The notes beneath the pieces were generated by a model. It was not told where the DNA came from. It ran no database searches and worked only from the letters and a program-made list of their open reading frames with translations. A stretch of 64,000 nt of DNA, from positions 7,440,001 through 7,504,000 of the forward strand of contig NC_134825.1 of NCBI RefSeq assembly GCF_004210375.1, in the 5' to 3' direction. Made by a program: the position numbers and the translations under genes. Positions 23,990-34,519 of this stretch are shown here, in pieces (within the stretch, counting starts at the first letter, position 1; each line of letters opens with the position of its first letter). This DNA comes from Tachypleus tridentatus (taxonomy: Eukaryota; Arthropoda; Merostomata; Xiphosura; Limulidae).

Positions 23990-24345
23990 TAACACTTAAC
24001 ATATGTTAACCACATGAGGATAATGAAAGAAAGATGTTTGATTACACAGATAAAAACAGTATGACATGTGTGGAAAATAATGACAATGTGATATGCATGA
24101 CTAGTAGCAAAATAAATGATAATATAACATGTAAAAATAAAATGTACACGTAAAATGACTTGTTTGACTAAACAAGTTATATAAGTGTGACGTGTGTGAC
24201 TGAGCAAGAAAAATAAAGAACATGACGTTTAACTACACAAGTAAGTGTGTGACTAAAAAGGAAAAAAATGACGTGACGTGTATAACTACATGACATGTGA
24301 CTACACAATAAAAATAAATATGATATGAAGCGTGTGACTACAAAA
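23990..24345. repeat. Degenerate TGACATGTGTGACTACA-type tandem repeat
   Basis: Phrases such as GTGTGACTACACAA, TGACGTGTGTGACTGAG and GACATGTGACTACACAATAA recur every 35-50 bp. It is an old minisatellite. The SINE-A at 24348 is inserted at its right edge. Confidence 0.6.
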
Positions 24346-24347
24346 AT

Positions 24348-24626
24348 GGCCCGGCATGGCCAGGTGGGTTAAGGCGTGCGACTCGTAATCTGAGGGTCGC
24401 GGGTTCGCATCCCCGTCGCGCCAAACATGCTCGCCCTTTCAGCCGTGGGGCCGTTATAACGTGACGGTGAATCCCACTATTCGTTGGTAAAAGAGTAGCC
24501 CAAGAGTTGGCGGTGGGTGGTGATGACTAGCTGCCTTCCCTCTAGTCTTACACTGTTAATTAGGGACGGTTAGCACAGATATCCCTCGAGTAGCTTTGTG
24601 CGAAATTCCAAAACAAACAAAAACTT
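24348..24626 (+). mobile_element. SINE-A
   Basis: Head GGCCCGGCATGGCCAGGTGG (A-box region), B box GGGTTCGCATCCCCG, the conserved central domain GGCGGTGGGTGGTGATGACT, and the 3' end GTAGCTTTGTGCGAAATTCC followed by a CAAACAAA-type tail. Near full length. Confidence 0.92.
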
Positions 24627-24684
24627 AATACCAAACGCCAGCAGCTTGTTGTTTTAAACTATTACTATCAATCCTAACGTTAGC

Positions 24685-24968
24685 GGCCCGGCATGGCCAA
24701 GCGCGTAAGGCGCGCGACTCGTAATCCGAGGGTCGCGGGTTCGCGCCCGCGTCGCGCCAAACATGCCTCGCCCTCCCAGCCGTGGGGGCGTTATAATGTG
24801 ACGGTCAATCCCACTTTTCGTTGGTAAAAGAGTAACCCAAGAGTTGGCGGTGGGTGGTGATGACTAGCAGCCTTCTCTCTAGTCTTACACTGCTAAATTA
24901 GGGATGGCTAGCACAGATAGCCCTCGAGTAGCTTTGTGCGAAATTTCAAAACAAACAAACAAACAAAA
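24685..24968 (+). mobile_element. SINE-A with 12-bp target duplication
   Basis: Full-length SINE-A of the 'AAGCGCGTAAGGCG' subtype, whose B box GGTTCGCGCCCGCG is unusually GC-rich. CCTAACGTTAGC flanks it exactly at 24673-24684 and 24969-24980. The tail is (CAAA)n. It shows LINE-type mobilisation of SINE-A in this genome. Confidence 0.95.
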
Positions 24969-24980
24969 CCTAACGTTAGC

Positions 24981-25928
24981 ATACACGCACTTCGATGTTC
25001 CACTATCCGTTAATATATACGTGCTAGTATCTTATGACACTGATCAATATATATATTATAGTATATTTTACCATTCGTGTAAGCATACATGCTCTTATGT
25101 TATGGCATTAATCAACAGATATATACTTTTATCTTTTAGCATTCGTTATTGAACGCACATTAGTATCTTACAGCCTCTTTTTGTTTTGTCTTTCTTTTTT
25201 TTTATTCAAGACTCTAGAGCATCGCATAAATATTCTTGTCTGTTTAAATTCTGTCTGAAAAATTAATACTATAAGAGAAGAACAACAATATGTATTTGGC
25301 ATTTTTATTGTTTGAGCTATACATGAGTAACTGGAATCAGAAACAGAAATTTATTAAATGACTATAAATTCTTTATTGTTTAATAGTGTTGATTTGAGTC
25401 GCCTATTAGTAATAATTGTAACTGATAATTATTTAACTATTTGTCTATTTATATATACATAAAACACTTCTATCAAGCAAAATTTATCAATTTAAAATTA
25501 TTTCAGATCACATTTAAGTTTATCAATTAGACTGAATTCTAATAAAATGTACTAGTGTGCAATGGCACGGGTATTATATACTACTTGTATAAAACCGATG
25601 TAGAATACGATTTAACCGACACCTTTTTAATCTTATTTTCAGTTTTGTAGTAACAATATAAAGGTAATAAATATCTTACCTACATCTCATTCTCTCAATA
25701 ACTCAATTCCATCAGTTGTTAGAGTGAAAGATATATAAACAGTTGAACCTGAGACTGAAATATAAAGTTCCTATTCTTCCTTATAGGCGAAAGACAACGT
25801 GTATGGGTGTGATTTCCCGGATGTTTCAAAACGCAGATCTTTTACCGGAAAATGTTGACTTAGAAATGAGCTGTCAAGCTAAGAGTTTGTCTGTATGTTA
25901 AGGAAGAAACTATTGAAGCACGTGAATA
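24981..25928. other. No supportable feature
   Basis: AT-rich with no significant open frame. No repeat recognised. Confidence 0.5.
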
Positions 25929-25936
25929 GTATGTTA

Positions 25937-26390
25937 CAGGGGCGTAGATTTTTTACAACCAATGGGGAATAATTTTTGCAACCACTTATGTGGACTGTTC
26001 AATTTGCAAATATGTAATCTCTGATTACGTGAACCTGAAAGCTGTAAACATGTAGTCACAGAGTAATCTTGTTGTCACGATACTTGCATGTATACGTAGG
26101 CCTACTGACTGATACTTAAGAACTATCGCTTAGATCGAAAAGCTTAGAAGCACGCTTATATTAAAGATATACATTTCGGCTACCGAAAAAAGCCTACATC
26201 TAGGCCTAATTATGTTATTCGATTGGTAAGAACACGAGAATCACAAGAACAAACACACAATTTGTAGGCCTGTGATGCAATAAAACAATTCAACAGACCA
26301 AACTGTAGGAGGGATGATTGTATGCACCATACCCCTCACCTAAATTGAAGGGGGATGCATACCCCCATTTCCCCTGGATCTACGCCCCTC
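25937..26390. mobile_element. 454-bp hAT-type MITE with perfect 8-bp target duplication
   Basis: The ends are CAGGGGCGTAGAT on the left and, as reverse complement of the right, GAGGGGCGTAGAT. GTATGTTA occurs exactly at 25929-25936 and 26391-26398. The 8-bp duplication and CAGGGGCGTAG end fit a non-autonomous hAT element. There is no coding sequence inside. Confidence 0.9.
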
Positions 26391-26664
26391 GTATGTTACA
26401 TGGGTTTCTAATAAGCAATCAAATCATAACAATCACAGTTCTTAAAGTAGATATTTAGTATTTTGCTTCGTATCACTGAATTTAAAAGCAAGCTTTCATT
26501 TTAGCGTTTGTCAAGGCTTAACGTTGATTATAAGATATAGGTATACCAATAGCATCAAGATTAAGACTTAAAATTACTTCTAAAATTAATGTTTGCCAGC
26601 AGCTCTAAGCCAAAAGTTAAGTTTTAACAACAGCTTCAAAGTCAATGTTTATGAGAATGCCAAC

Positions 26665-26830
26665 ATTATTTGGGAAATAAAATGTGTGGTTATTTAAAAA
26701 AGTGAAATTCTTTTCTGAACGTGATTTTAGAACAGTTGTGAAACTAGAAACTGAATGAATCATTCCCTTCGAGCTCATTGTTCGTGATAATCGTTTGAAT
26801 AGATGTGTTTACTTCATGATGACCATTCAC
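26665..26830 (-). pseudogene. Duplicated fragment of the Methuselah-like receptor ectodomain
   Basis: About 150 bp align by eye with the N-terminal coding region of the receptor at 21.93-22.07 kb. Shared landmarks on plus are GTGTGGTTATT, TTTTCTGAACGT, GAACAGTTG.GAAACT, CATTCCCTTCGA and GTTTGAATAGATGTGTTTAC. Small indels break the frame. The rest of a receptor is not present nearby, so this is a truncated paralogue. Confidence 0.85.
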
Positions 26831-26844
26831 CCACTTGAAATAAA

Positions 26845-26985
26845 AATATATCTCAGGACAGCTTAAGACGACCTAAGAAGGTAGAAACGTTGTTCTCTGC
26901 TTTATTAGTAAAATTGTTAACACTCATACCAGCTATCTTGAGACACATTTTTACTGCAAGTGGGTTTCTCGTCATCACGAATCAA
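26845..26985 (+). mobile_element. Diverged Penelope-like element relic
   Basis: GACGACCTAAGAAGGTAGAAACGTTG corresponds to the hammerhead-like core and its 3' flank in the other copies (key parts GACC and GAAACGTTG). The relic ends in CTGCAAGTGGGTTTCTCGTC then ATCACGA, like the shared tail. The cores CTTAAGA and GGTAGAAA are degraded. Confidence 0.6.
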
Positions 26986-27179
26986 CGGACTTTGTTTAAG
27001 GCTGTAATATCTAAGCTGGTCTGTTGTCTAGTTTCTTCAGAATGATTGAAATGTCTTATTTTACACGTAGTTTGTTAGAAACTGGCAGGATCATGTAGAA
27101 AAGCATTATCGGTTAGATATATTTGAAAAAACAAACAAACTGTGTTGTTAGTCACCCTCTACATATAATACCGTTATCT

Positions 27180-27725
27180 ACTATTGATTGGCGGAACGGC
27201 TGTTAAATTGTCTGTTGGCAACGTTTTCTACAGCTTAACAACTTCTACTGTTGATAAGTGAAATGGTCGGTAAGTTACTTGTTGGTAACTTTTTCCACAA
27301 TATAACAACTTCTACTGTTGATAAGTGGAATGATGGATAAGTTGTTTGTTGGCAACTTTTAGTACAATATAACAACTACTGTTGATAAGTGGAATGGCAG
27401 ATAAGTTGTTTGTTGTCAGATTTTTCTACAAAATAACAATTTATACTGTTTTGTCAGCAACTTTTTCCACAATATAACAACTTCTACTGTTGGTAAATGG
27501 AATGGTGAATAAGTTGTTTGTTGGCCTTTTTTTCGACAATATAGCAACTACTGTTGATAAGTGAAATGGTGGATAAGTTGTTTGTTGGCAACCTTTTCCA
27601 CAATATAACAGTTTCTGCTGGTATTAAGTGGAATGGTGGATAAGACGTTCGTTGGCAGCTTTTCTACAGTATAACAATGTTAAGTGTTGGCAAGTTTGGT
27701 AATAGTTAAGTTGCCAACAATTTCT
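27180..27725. repeat. Minisatellite, irregular unit of about 80-95 bp
   Basis: Five to six irregular units built from ACTGTTGATAAGTGGAATGG, TGGATAAGTTGTTTGTTGGC and AACTTTTTCCACAATATAAC. Units differ by internal losses. Probably related to the degenerate array at 22.49-22.80 kb. Confidence 0.8.
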
Positions 27726-27948
27726 ATTGTTCATAAGTGGAACAATGGATATAGTCAAATGCGCCAATGTTCTTCTTTTAGAACAAAAAAAAGATGAAAG
27801 TTTGGACAAACTGAAAGTATTTGCTTGTTCAGTATGCTTGACTTTGATCCACCTACTGTTATATTAAACAGTGACACTACTCTGAGCACTTTAAAACTCT
27901 TTACAGCACAACCTTACAGTCCAGTAATCTAATGTGGTACGTATAGAG

Positions 27949-28226
27949 TTTGTTTGTTTGTTTGGAATTTCGCACAAAGCAACTCGAGGGCTATCTGTGC
28001 TAGCCGTCCCTAATTTAGCAGTGTAAGACTAGAGGGAAGACAGCTGGTCATCACCACCCACCGCCAACTCTTGGGCTACTCTTTTACCAACGAATAGTGG
28101 GATTGACCGTAACATTATACACCCCCACGGCTGGGAGAGCGAGCATGTTTAGCGCGACGCGGGCGCGAACCCGCGACCCTCGGATTACGAGTCGCACGCC
28201 TTACGCGCTTGGCCATGCCGGGCCCA
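27949..28226 (-). mobile_element. SINE-A with about 13-bp target duplication
   Basis: A full-length minus-strand copy from the TTTGTTTGTTTGGAATTTCG tail to the CTTGGCCATGCCGGGCC head, of the GC-rich 'GCGGGCGCGAACCCGCG' subtype. The flanks GGTACGTATAGAG (27936-27948) and GGTACGTATGGAG (28227-28239) match at 12 of 13 bases. Confidence 0.94.
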
Positions 28227-28239
28227 GGTACGTATGGAG

Positions 28240-29585
28240 ACTATGGCACACGTTTCAGCATTGTTAATGACTATTTTCAATATACAAAACTGTGTGCACG
28301 GTGTGTAAACACTTTACTGTATTTGACACTCAGAGGAATAGCTGTTCACACTAAGTTTATTCCCAGAAGATGGGTTTAAGATCTCTATTGCAAAATTTAT
28401 CTCTGACTATAGCTAGTTTCTGGTGATGAGAATAATTACCATATACTGGTTGTTATTGAATACTATACCACATGTTGTAAACTCGTCCATTGTTAACAGT
28501 TCAGGAAACGCGAAAGTCAAACGTGCACAGCATTATTTGTGTTACAATATATACAGTAAATTATCTGCTGTTCAAGCCTCTTGGAATCCACCAGCTCCTC
28601 AGTTATTTCACTTTTTACTTTTCAACCCCCAATACGGAATTTCATTTTAAGTATAAGTAGATGTTGTCTGGTAGATTGCATTTCAGTCCATTTTGTGTGT
28701 ATGTATGCGTGCGTGCAATTTTACATTACACTGGCGAAAATACCTGGCTTCGCAGGGAGTATTAGGTTGATATATATATAGCAAGTGCATAAAAGTTATT
28801 ATGAAAGTAAAAATATCAATCCAGTTTGAAATTTAAATCGATTGCTAAGCCATTTTTGTTATATCACCAACGTTGGTAATAAAAACAAACCTCTTTAGTC
28901 AATAGAGGCTAAATTAAAAAATCAAATATTTTTTTCCATTCTTCTTGTCCATACATTTTATACTTTTCGTACATAAACTAACAACAATATTAGGTTGTAC
29001 CTTTGTTGCTGAGCAACATGATATAAAAGTCATTGTTGGAATGCATTGTTACCAAAACGCAATGGCTTTCCTATATATTAGAAGTTGTTAATCTATCTAT
29101 AGTATATACTATGGGGCGTGCATGCACGTGGATAAGATAAATAATAATACCTAGGTTAATACTCTCTGGAGCCACTTAGTATGGGTGAACATTTTCAGGT
29201 TTCTAGGTTCTTTATTTTTGGAACTATGGCGATCAAACACACAGAAAAGCCCTTTTATCATTACAAATATATAGATTTATACGCAACACCACGTTTTTAA
29301 ATGTGGCTAAGATCAGTCTTTCATGTGTAATCTAAGCAAGTTAATCTATTAAACAACACGAAGAATTTTCTAGACTATCATTAATTATGGTGGAATGTCC
29401 TTATAACGGAATATAATTTATAGCACGTTTTATAATACAAGTTATATAAGATAAATTTCCAATGAATTTTATCTGTGACTGCACTGTTTCTGTGCAGTAC
29501 CAAACAAATAAGGTATATTGGCCCATAAACGAGAGTACGGTTGGAAAGAGTTAAGCTGCAGGTGTTGAGTGGTAATTATAAATAT
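28240..29585. other. No supportable gene
   Basis: AT-rich. Two overlapping frames of 66 and 75 codons (28423-28781 plus) carry no motif I recognise. Confidence 0.5.
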
Positions 29586-29589
29586 GTAA

Positions 29590-30090
29590 ACTGCTTACAG
29601 ATTATTAATGTATGTGTTTTTGTTGGTGTGTAATAAACTATAGTGTTAAATGTGTGTTTATCTGTTGGTGTGTCATAAACGATAGTGTTACATGTGTGTG
29701 TTTTTTGTTGGTGTGTCATAAACGTTATTGTTATATATGGGTATATAAACGATATTGTTTTATATGTGTGTTTCTTTATTGGTCTGTCATAAAAGGTCTC
29801 CAGCTGGAACAGCAGTAAGTCTCCGGATTTACAAAGCTCACATCAGGGTTTCGGTTCCTTTCGGTGGACACAGCGATAGCTCGATATGGCTTTGCTATAA
29901 GAAAAATACACACACTGTTATAAACGATAGCATTGTGTGCGTGTTTCCTTTGTTGATGTGTTATAAACATTGGTGTGATGAGTATGTTTTTGTTGGTGTG
30001 TAATGAAAGATAGCGTTATACGTGTGTTTATTTGTTTGTTGGTGTATCATAAACGACAGTGCTATATGCATGTGTGTGTATGTATGTGTT
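29590..30090. repeat. Minisatellite around TGTTGGTGTGTCATAAACGA, split by a SINE
   Basis: Units of roughly 45-55 bp share TTTGTTGGTGTGTAATAAAC, GATAGTGTTA and a variable (TG)n run. SINE-C at 29796-29914 interrupts the array. Similar units (GTTATAAACGATAGCATTGT, then TGTTGATGTGTTATAAAC) resume on its right, so the array predates the SINE. The frames of 62-82 codons are incidental. Confidence 0.8.
29796..29914 (+). mobile_element. SINE-C inside a minisatellite
   Basis: CTCCAGCTGGAACAGCAGTA head, CAGGGTTTCGGTTCC in place of the B box (one-base slip), GGTGGACACAGCGATAGC, and the tail ATGGCTTTGCTATAAGAAAA. Confidence 0.85.
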
Positions 30091-30337
30091 AAAATAGGTA
30101 AAAGTTAATATTAACAAGTGCAAGATCTTGACTGTCATTTGTACATCTTGCACTGTAAGAAATGTTGTTGATTGAAGAGCAGTGTTAAAACTGCGAAAGC
30201 GCTACCTACACACGGAAACTAAAAATAAGAGAGAAAAAAAAACACAATATTTTGAGCTTTGTGATGCTTTGAATCTTTTGTATATTATTAAGTTTGAGAA
30301 GATGATACCTTTGTAGATGTGTATATTCATGTTGTAA

Positions 30338-30462
30338 TGCTCCATAGTGGTTCAGTGGTATATTTAACTTACAATGTTAGAAATTGGTTTCAATATCCGT
30401 GACGAGCATAGCACAGATATATTATTGTGTATCACTGTGTTGTACTATAAACAAACAAACAT
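30338..30462 (+). mobile_element. SINE-B, diverged
   Basis: CATAGTGGTTCAGTGGTATA head, GGTTTCAATATCCGTGACGA (B-box region), GCATAGCACAGATAT and a terminal AAACAAACAAAC. About 125 bp. Confidence 0.7.
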
Positions 30463-30605
30463 TGTGAATATATATCTGTGTGTGTAATGATATCTACATG
30501 TAATAGCAGCATAAATATGTTATGTACAAATTTATTTGTTGGATATTCAAGAGTGTTTAGTGTAAGTGTTATTATTTAGTTTATTTTGTGACTTAATATT
30601 TTATG

Positions 30606-30722
30606 TCCTTCGCTGTGACAGCGGTAAGTCTTTGGAGCTAGCAACGCTAAAATCAGGGGTTCGATTCTTCGAGGTAGATATAGCAGTTATCCCGATGTGG
30701 GTTTCGTATAAGAAAACACAGA
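30606..30722 (+). mobile_element. SINE-C
   Basis: CCTTCGCTGTGACAGCGGTA head, AATCAGGGGTTCGATTCTTC B box, GTAGATATAGCAGTTATCCC and the tail CGTATAAGAAAACACAG. Moderately diverged. Confidence 0.8.
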
Positions 30723-30884
30723 CAGAGTATTTTATGACTGTCTGGTTTTCATAACAGAAGTGATGACAACCGGTTATTTTTAAAGTGTCAGTTGCGACAA
30801 ATGTTATTACATTAGTCTATACGAATCGTATGTTTTGTTTGGAATTATATTGTTATCTTGGCTTTACTGATATTCTTGACATCA

Positions 30885-32378
30885 CGCCACTCGAAACTTC
30901 GATATTTTACTCATTACCTTAACTAAGTAATATTGCACTATATCGTCTACTAATATTGGTATCTTACTCATTACCTTAACTGAGTAATATTGCACTATAT
31001 CGTCTACCAGTATTGGTATTTTACTCATTACCTTAACTGAGAAATATTGCACTATATCGTCTACTAGTATTGGTATTTTACTCATTACCTTAACTGAGTA
31101 ATATTGCACTATATCGTCTACCAGTATTGGTATTTTACTCATTACCTTAACTGAGTAATATTGCACTATATCGTCTACTAGTATTGGTATTTTACTCATT
31201 ACCTTAACTGAGTAATATTGCACTATATCGTCCACTAGTATTGGTATCTTACTCATTACCTTAACTGAGTAATATTGCACTATATCGTCTACTAGTATTG
31301 GTATCTTACTCATTACCTTAACTAAGTAATATTGCACTATATCGTCTACTAGTATTGGTATTTTACTAATTACCTTAACTAAGTAATATTGCACTATATC
31401 GTCTACTAATATTGGTATCTTACTCATTACCTTAACTGAGTAATATTGCACTATATCGTCTACTAGTATTGGTATTTTACTCATTACCTTAACTGAGAAA
31501 TATTGCACTATATCGTCTACTAGTATTGGTATTTTACTCATTACCTTAACTGAGAAATATTGCACTATATCGTCTACTAGTATTGGTATTTTACTCATTA
31601 CCTTAACTGAGAACTATTGCACTATATATTCTACTAATATTGGTATCTTACTCATTACCTTAACTGAGTAATATTGCACTATATCGTCTACTAGTATTGG
31701 TATTTTACTAATTACCTTAACTGAGTAATATTGCACTATATCGTCTACTAGTATTGGTATTTTACTCATTACCTTAACTGAGTAATATTGCACTATATCG
31801 TCTACTAGTATTGGTATTTTACTCATTACCTTAACTGAGTAATATTGCACTATATCGTCTACTAGTATTGGTATTTTACTAATTACCTTAACTGAGTAAT
31901 ATTGCACTATATCGTCTACTAGTATTGGTATTTTACTCATTACCTTAACTGAGTAATATTGCACTATATCGTCTACTAGTATTGGTATTTTACTCATTAC
32001 CTTAACTGAGAAATATTGCACTATATCGTCTACTAGTATTGGTATTTTACTCATTACCTTAACTGAGAAATATTGCACTATATATTCTACTAATATTGGT
32101 ATCTTACTCATTACCTTAACTGAGAAATATTGCACTATATCGTCTACTAGTATTGGTATTTTACTCATTACCTTAACTGAGAAATATTGCACTATATCGT
32201 CTACTAATATTGGTATCTTACTCATTACCTCAACTGAGAAATATTGCACTATATCGTCTACTAGTATTGGTATTTTACTCATTACCTTAACTGAGTAATA
32301 TTGCACTATATCGTCTACCAGTATTGGTATTTTACTCATTATCTTAACTGAGTAATATTGCACTATATCGTCTCTCGC
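30885..32378. repeat. 57-bp minisatellite, about 26 units
   Basis: The unit contains CTATATCGTCTACTAGTATT, GGTATTTTACTCATTACCTT and AACTGAGTAATATTGCA. 57 is 3 x 19, so minus-strand frames of 238 and 249 codons (period MSKIPILVDDIVQYYSVKV) span it; no initiation or homology evidence supports them. Variant units with TATATTCTAC recur at 31625 and 32081, exactly 8 units apart, which suggests block duplication. Confidence 0.95.
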
Positions 32379-32677
32379 ATAGTTTAAAGAAAATTCAAGG
32401 TTTCAGTAAGTGTTAGCGACAAAGCTAGTACAAGTTAAATGCGGTTTTATCAGAAAATTAGTTAGTGAAAGAAAGCAAAGTTAGCCGGAGTGTGAGGGAT
32501 TTGACGTAACGGGCGACATTTCAAAGTGGGTTTCACAGTTTAATAGAGAAAATGAGAATTTGTCACATAAAGGGATGTTCTAAAGTAACTGAAGCCATCT
32601 GTGTGAACTTTGACTAAAGGAAACAGTTATTTAAAGTTTAAGGTACAACTGTTGTAACCCGTTGGTAACAAAAATGA

Positions 32678-32950
32678 GGCCCGGCATGGCCAAGCGTGTT
32701 AAGGCGTGCAACTCGTAATCAGACGGTCGCGGGTTCGCATCCCCGTCGCGCCAAACATGCTCGTCCTTTCAGCCGTGGGTGCGTTATAATGTGACGGTCA
32801 ATCCCATTATTCGTTGGTAAAAGAGTAGCCCAATAGTTGGCGGTGGGTGGTGATGACTAGCTGCCTTCCCTCTAGTCTTACACTGCTAAATTAGGGACGG
32901 CTGGCGCAGATAGCCCTCGAGTAGCTTTGTGCGAAATTCCAAAACAAACA
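32678..32950 (+). mobile_element. SINE-A
   Basis: Head GGCCCGGCATGGCCAAGCGT, B box GGGTTCGCATCCCCG, central domain GGCGGTGGGTGGTGATGACT and the 3' end TTTGTGCGAAATTCC with AAAACAAACA tail. Target duplication unclear. Confidence 0.92.
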
Positions 32951-33599
32951 GTTATACCCCACTTGTTTATTTACATAAAATTTAAGAGACTTTTTTTTTT
33001 TCAATTGTTTCTGATATACAGACATTCTGTCTGAAATAATAAATATAAGTAAAGGAAAACGTCTCGACCAAATTGAAGTGATAAATATACCTATAAAATA
33101 CTTGGATCAGACAAATTGTTTTAGTTCAAGATTGTAAATGGAATATGCCAGTGTACGATGGTACACGTATTGTGTTGTATATTATTGATGTAGAAAACAT
33201 ACCTTTGTTAGTTTACACATCCTTATTTAGTCTTAATTTAGCTGTACAATAACCAAACAAGGGTAAGAAAAGTCTTACCAGCTCAGTTATGTCATATCTA
33301 TGTCAGAATAAGGAAACACAAAAATGTCAAAGTAAAAATTATATATAAATATATTAACCTGTTATTTGTTGCGGTTCATACTGAATAACAAATTCGTTCT
33401 TTCGCATAAAATATTCACAAGTTATACAATATCCTGAAACAACAAGACAAGTGTGATTTCCCGGATGTATATTTCCCTTGAATATTTCGAAAAACATGTT
33501 TTTATCCCCACTCTCGTGTCCACCTTTGGGTAACGTAATTCTGTGTTTAGGTAATCATGTAAAAGAGAACTGATCAGATAACACTAGAGTCCAAGATCA

Positions 33600-33870
33600 A
33601 GTTCTGTTCGTTTGTAGTTTACAGTTGAATGTTTAGTACCTATTATATTTGGTAGTTTAAAAATGAATAATAATAACCAGTTATATTCAATAGCTCACAC
33701 TTGAATACTGAAAAGCTGTTCTGCTTATATATAGCTCACACTGGAATGTTGAGAACTTGTTCTATTTAGTAGCTCAAAAATGAACAACAATAATGATAAC
33801 TAGTATAGTAATAACTAGTTCTTTTTGGTGGTTAACACTTGAATACCGGGAATTAGTTTTGGTTTTTAGT
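33600..33870. repeat. Degenerate tandem repeat
   Basis: Loose units share TAGCTCACACTTGAATACTG, TAGCTCACACTGGAATGTTG and GTTAACACTTGAATACCG at 60-75 bp intervals. An old minisatellite. Confidence 0.5.
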
Positions 33871-34393
33871 TGACACGTGACAGCTAAGAAATCTGTTTTC
33901 TTTGGTAGTATATTTTTGTCACGAAACCGTTAAACAACTGATGATTTTAAAGTCTTTATAAACTTTTTGAGTGGGTGAAAAATAGGGGTGGCCAAACTTC
34001 CTTAACGTAAGAGCCACGTAAGATAAACTTCGTATGTTTGAGAATCGCAAGACGTGAACAAATATTACACACACGTTTTTGTTGTTACATGTACGTTTTG
34101 TTACATACATTTTATATAAATATTAAGAAATATATGTATGTAATGATATTTATTCATGTGTATAGTTTTTAAGCTGTTAACTTGTATTAGTTTCAATAAC
34201 TACAAAATACACATATATGTACATACAAAATGTTTTAAAAATCCTGTCTGATTATTGTTTCAACGATATTGAGCGTATTTAACACGGTAATGAACTATGG
34301 AAACATTTAATAAAAATATGCAAATTTGCATTTCATTAACATTACATGTAGTTCTATTAAGTTTTGTTTCCACAGCAGATGATTCTGAACGAG

Positions 34394-34512
34394 GCCCCCC
34401 AGTGGCTCAGCAGTATGTTTGCGGACTTAAAACGCTAAGATCTGGGTTTCGATACCCGTGGTGGGCAGAGCACAGATCGCTCATTGTGTAGCTTTGTGCT
34501 TAATTCAAAACA
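34394..34512 (+). mobile_element. SINE-B inside hAT 2
   Basis: CCCCCCAGTGGCTCAGCAGT head, GGGTTTCGATACCCGTGGTG B-box region, GCAGAGCACAGATCGC and the tail GTAGCTTTGTGCTTAATTC. It splits the 3' end of the transposase pseudogene. Confidence 0.9.
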
Positions 34513-34519
34513 ACAACTG

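Noticed and set aside
24348-24420. tRNA genes at the heads of SINE-A copies
   Set aside because: The A- and B-box-like sequences belong to dispersed 275-bp elements with target duplications; the heads do not fold into a standard tRNA with an acceptor stem by eye.
30882-32363. Two repetitive proteins of 238 and 249 residues
   Set aside because: They read through a 57-bp tandem array whose unit happens to be a multiple of 3 without stops. There is no signal, start context or non-repeat portion.
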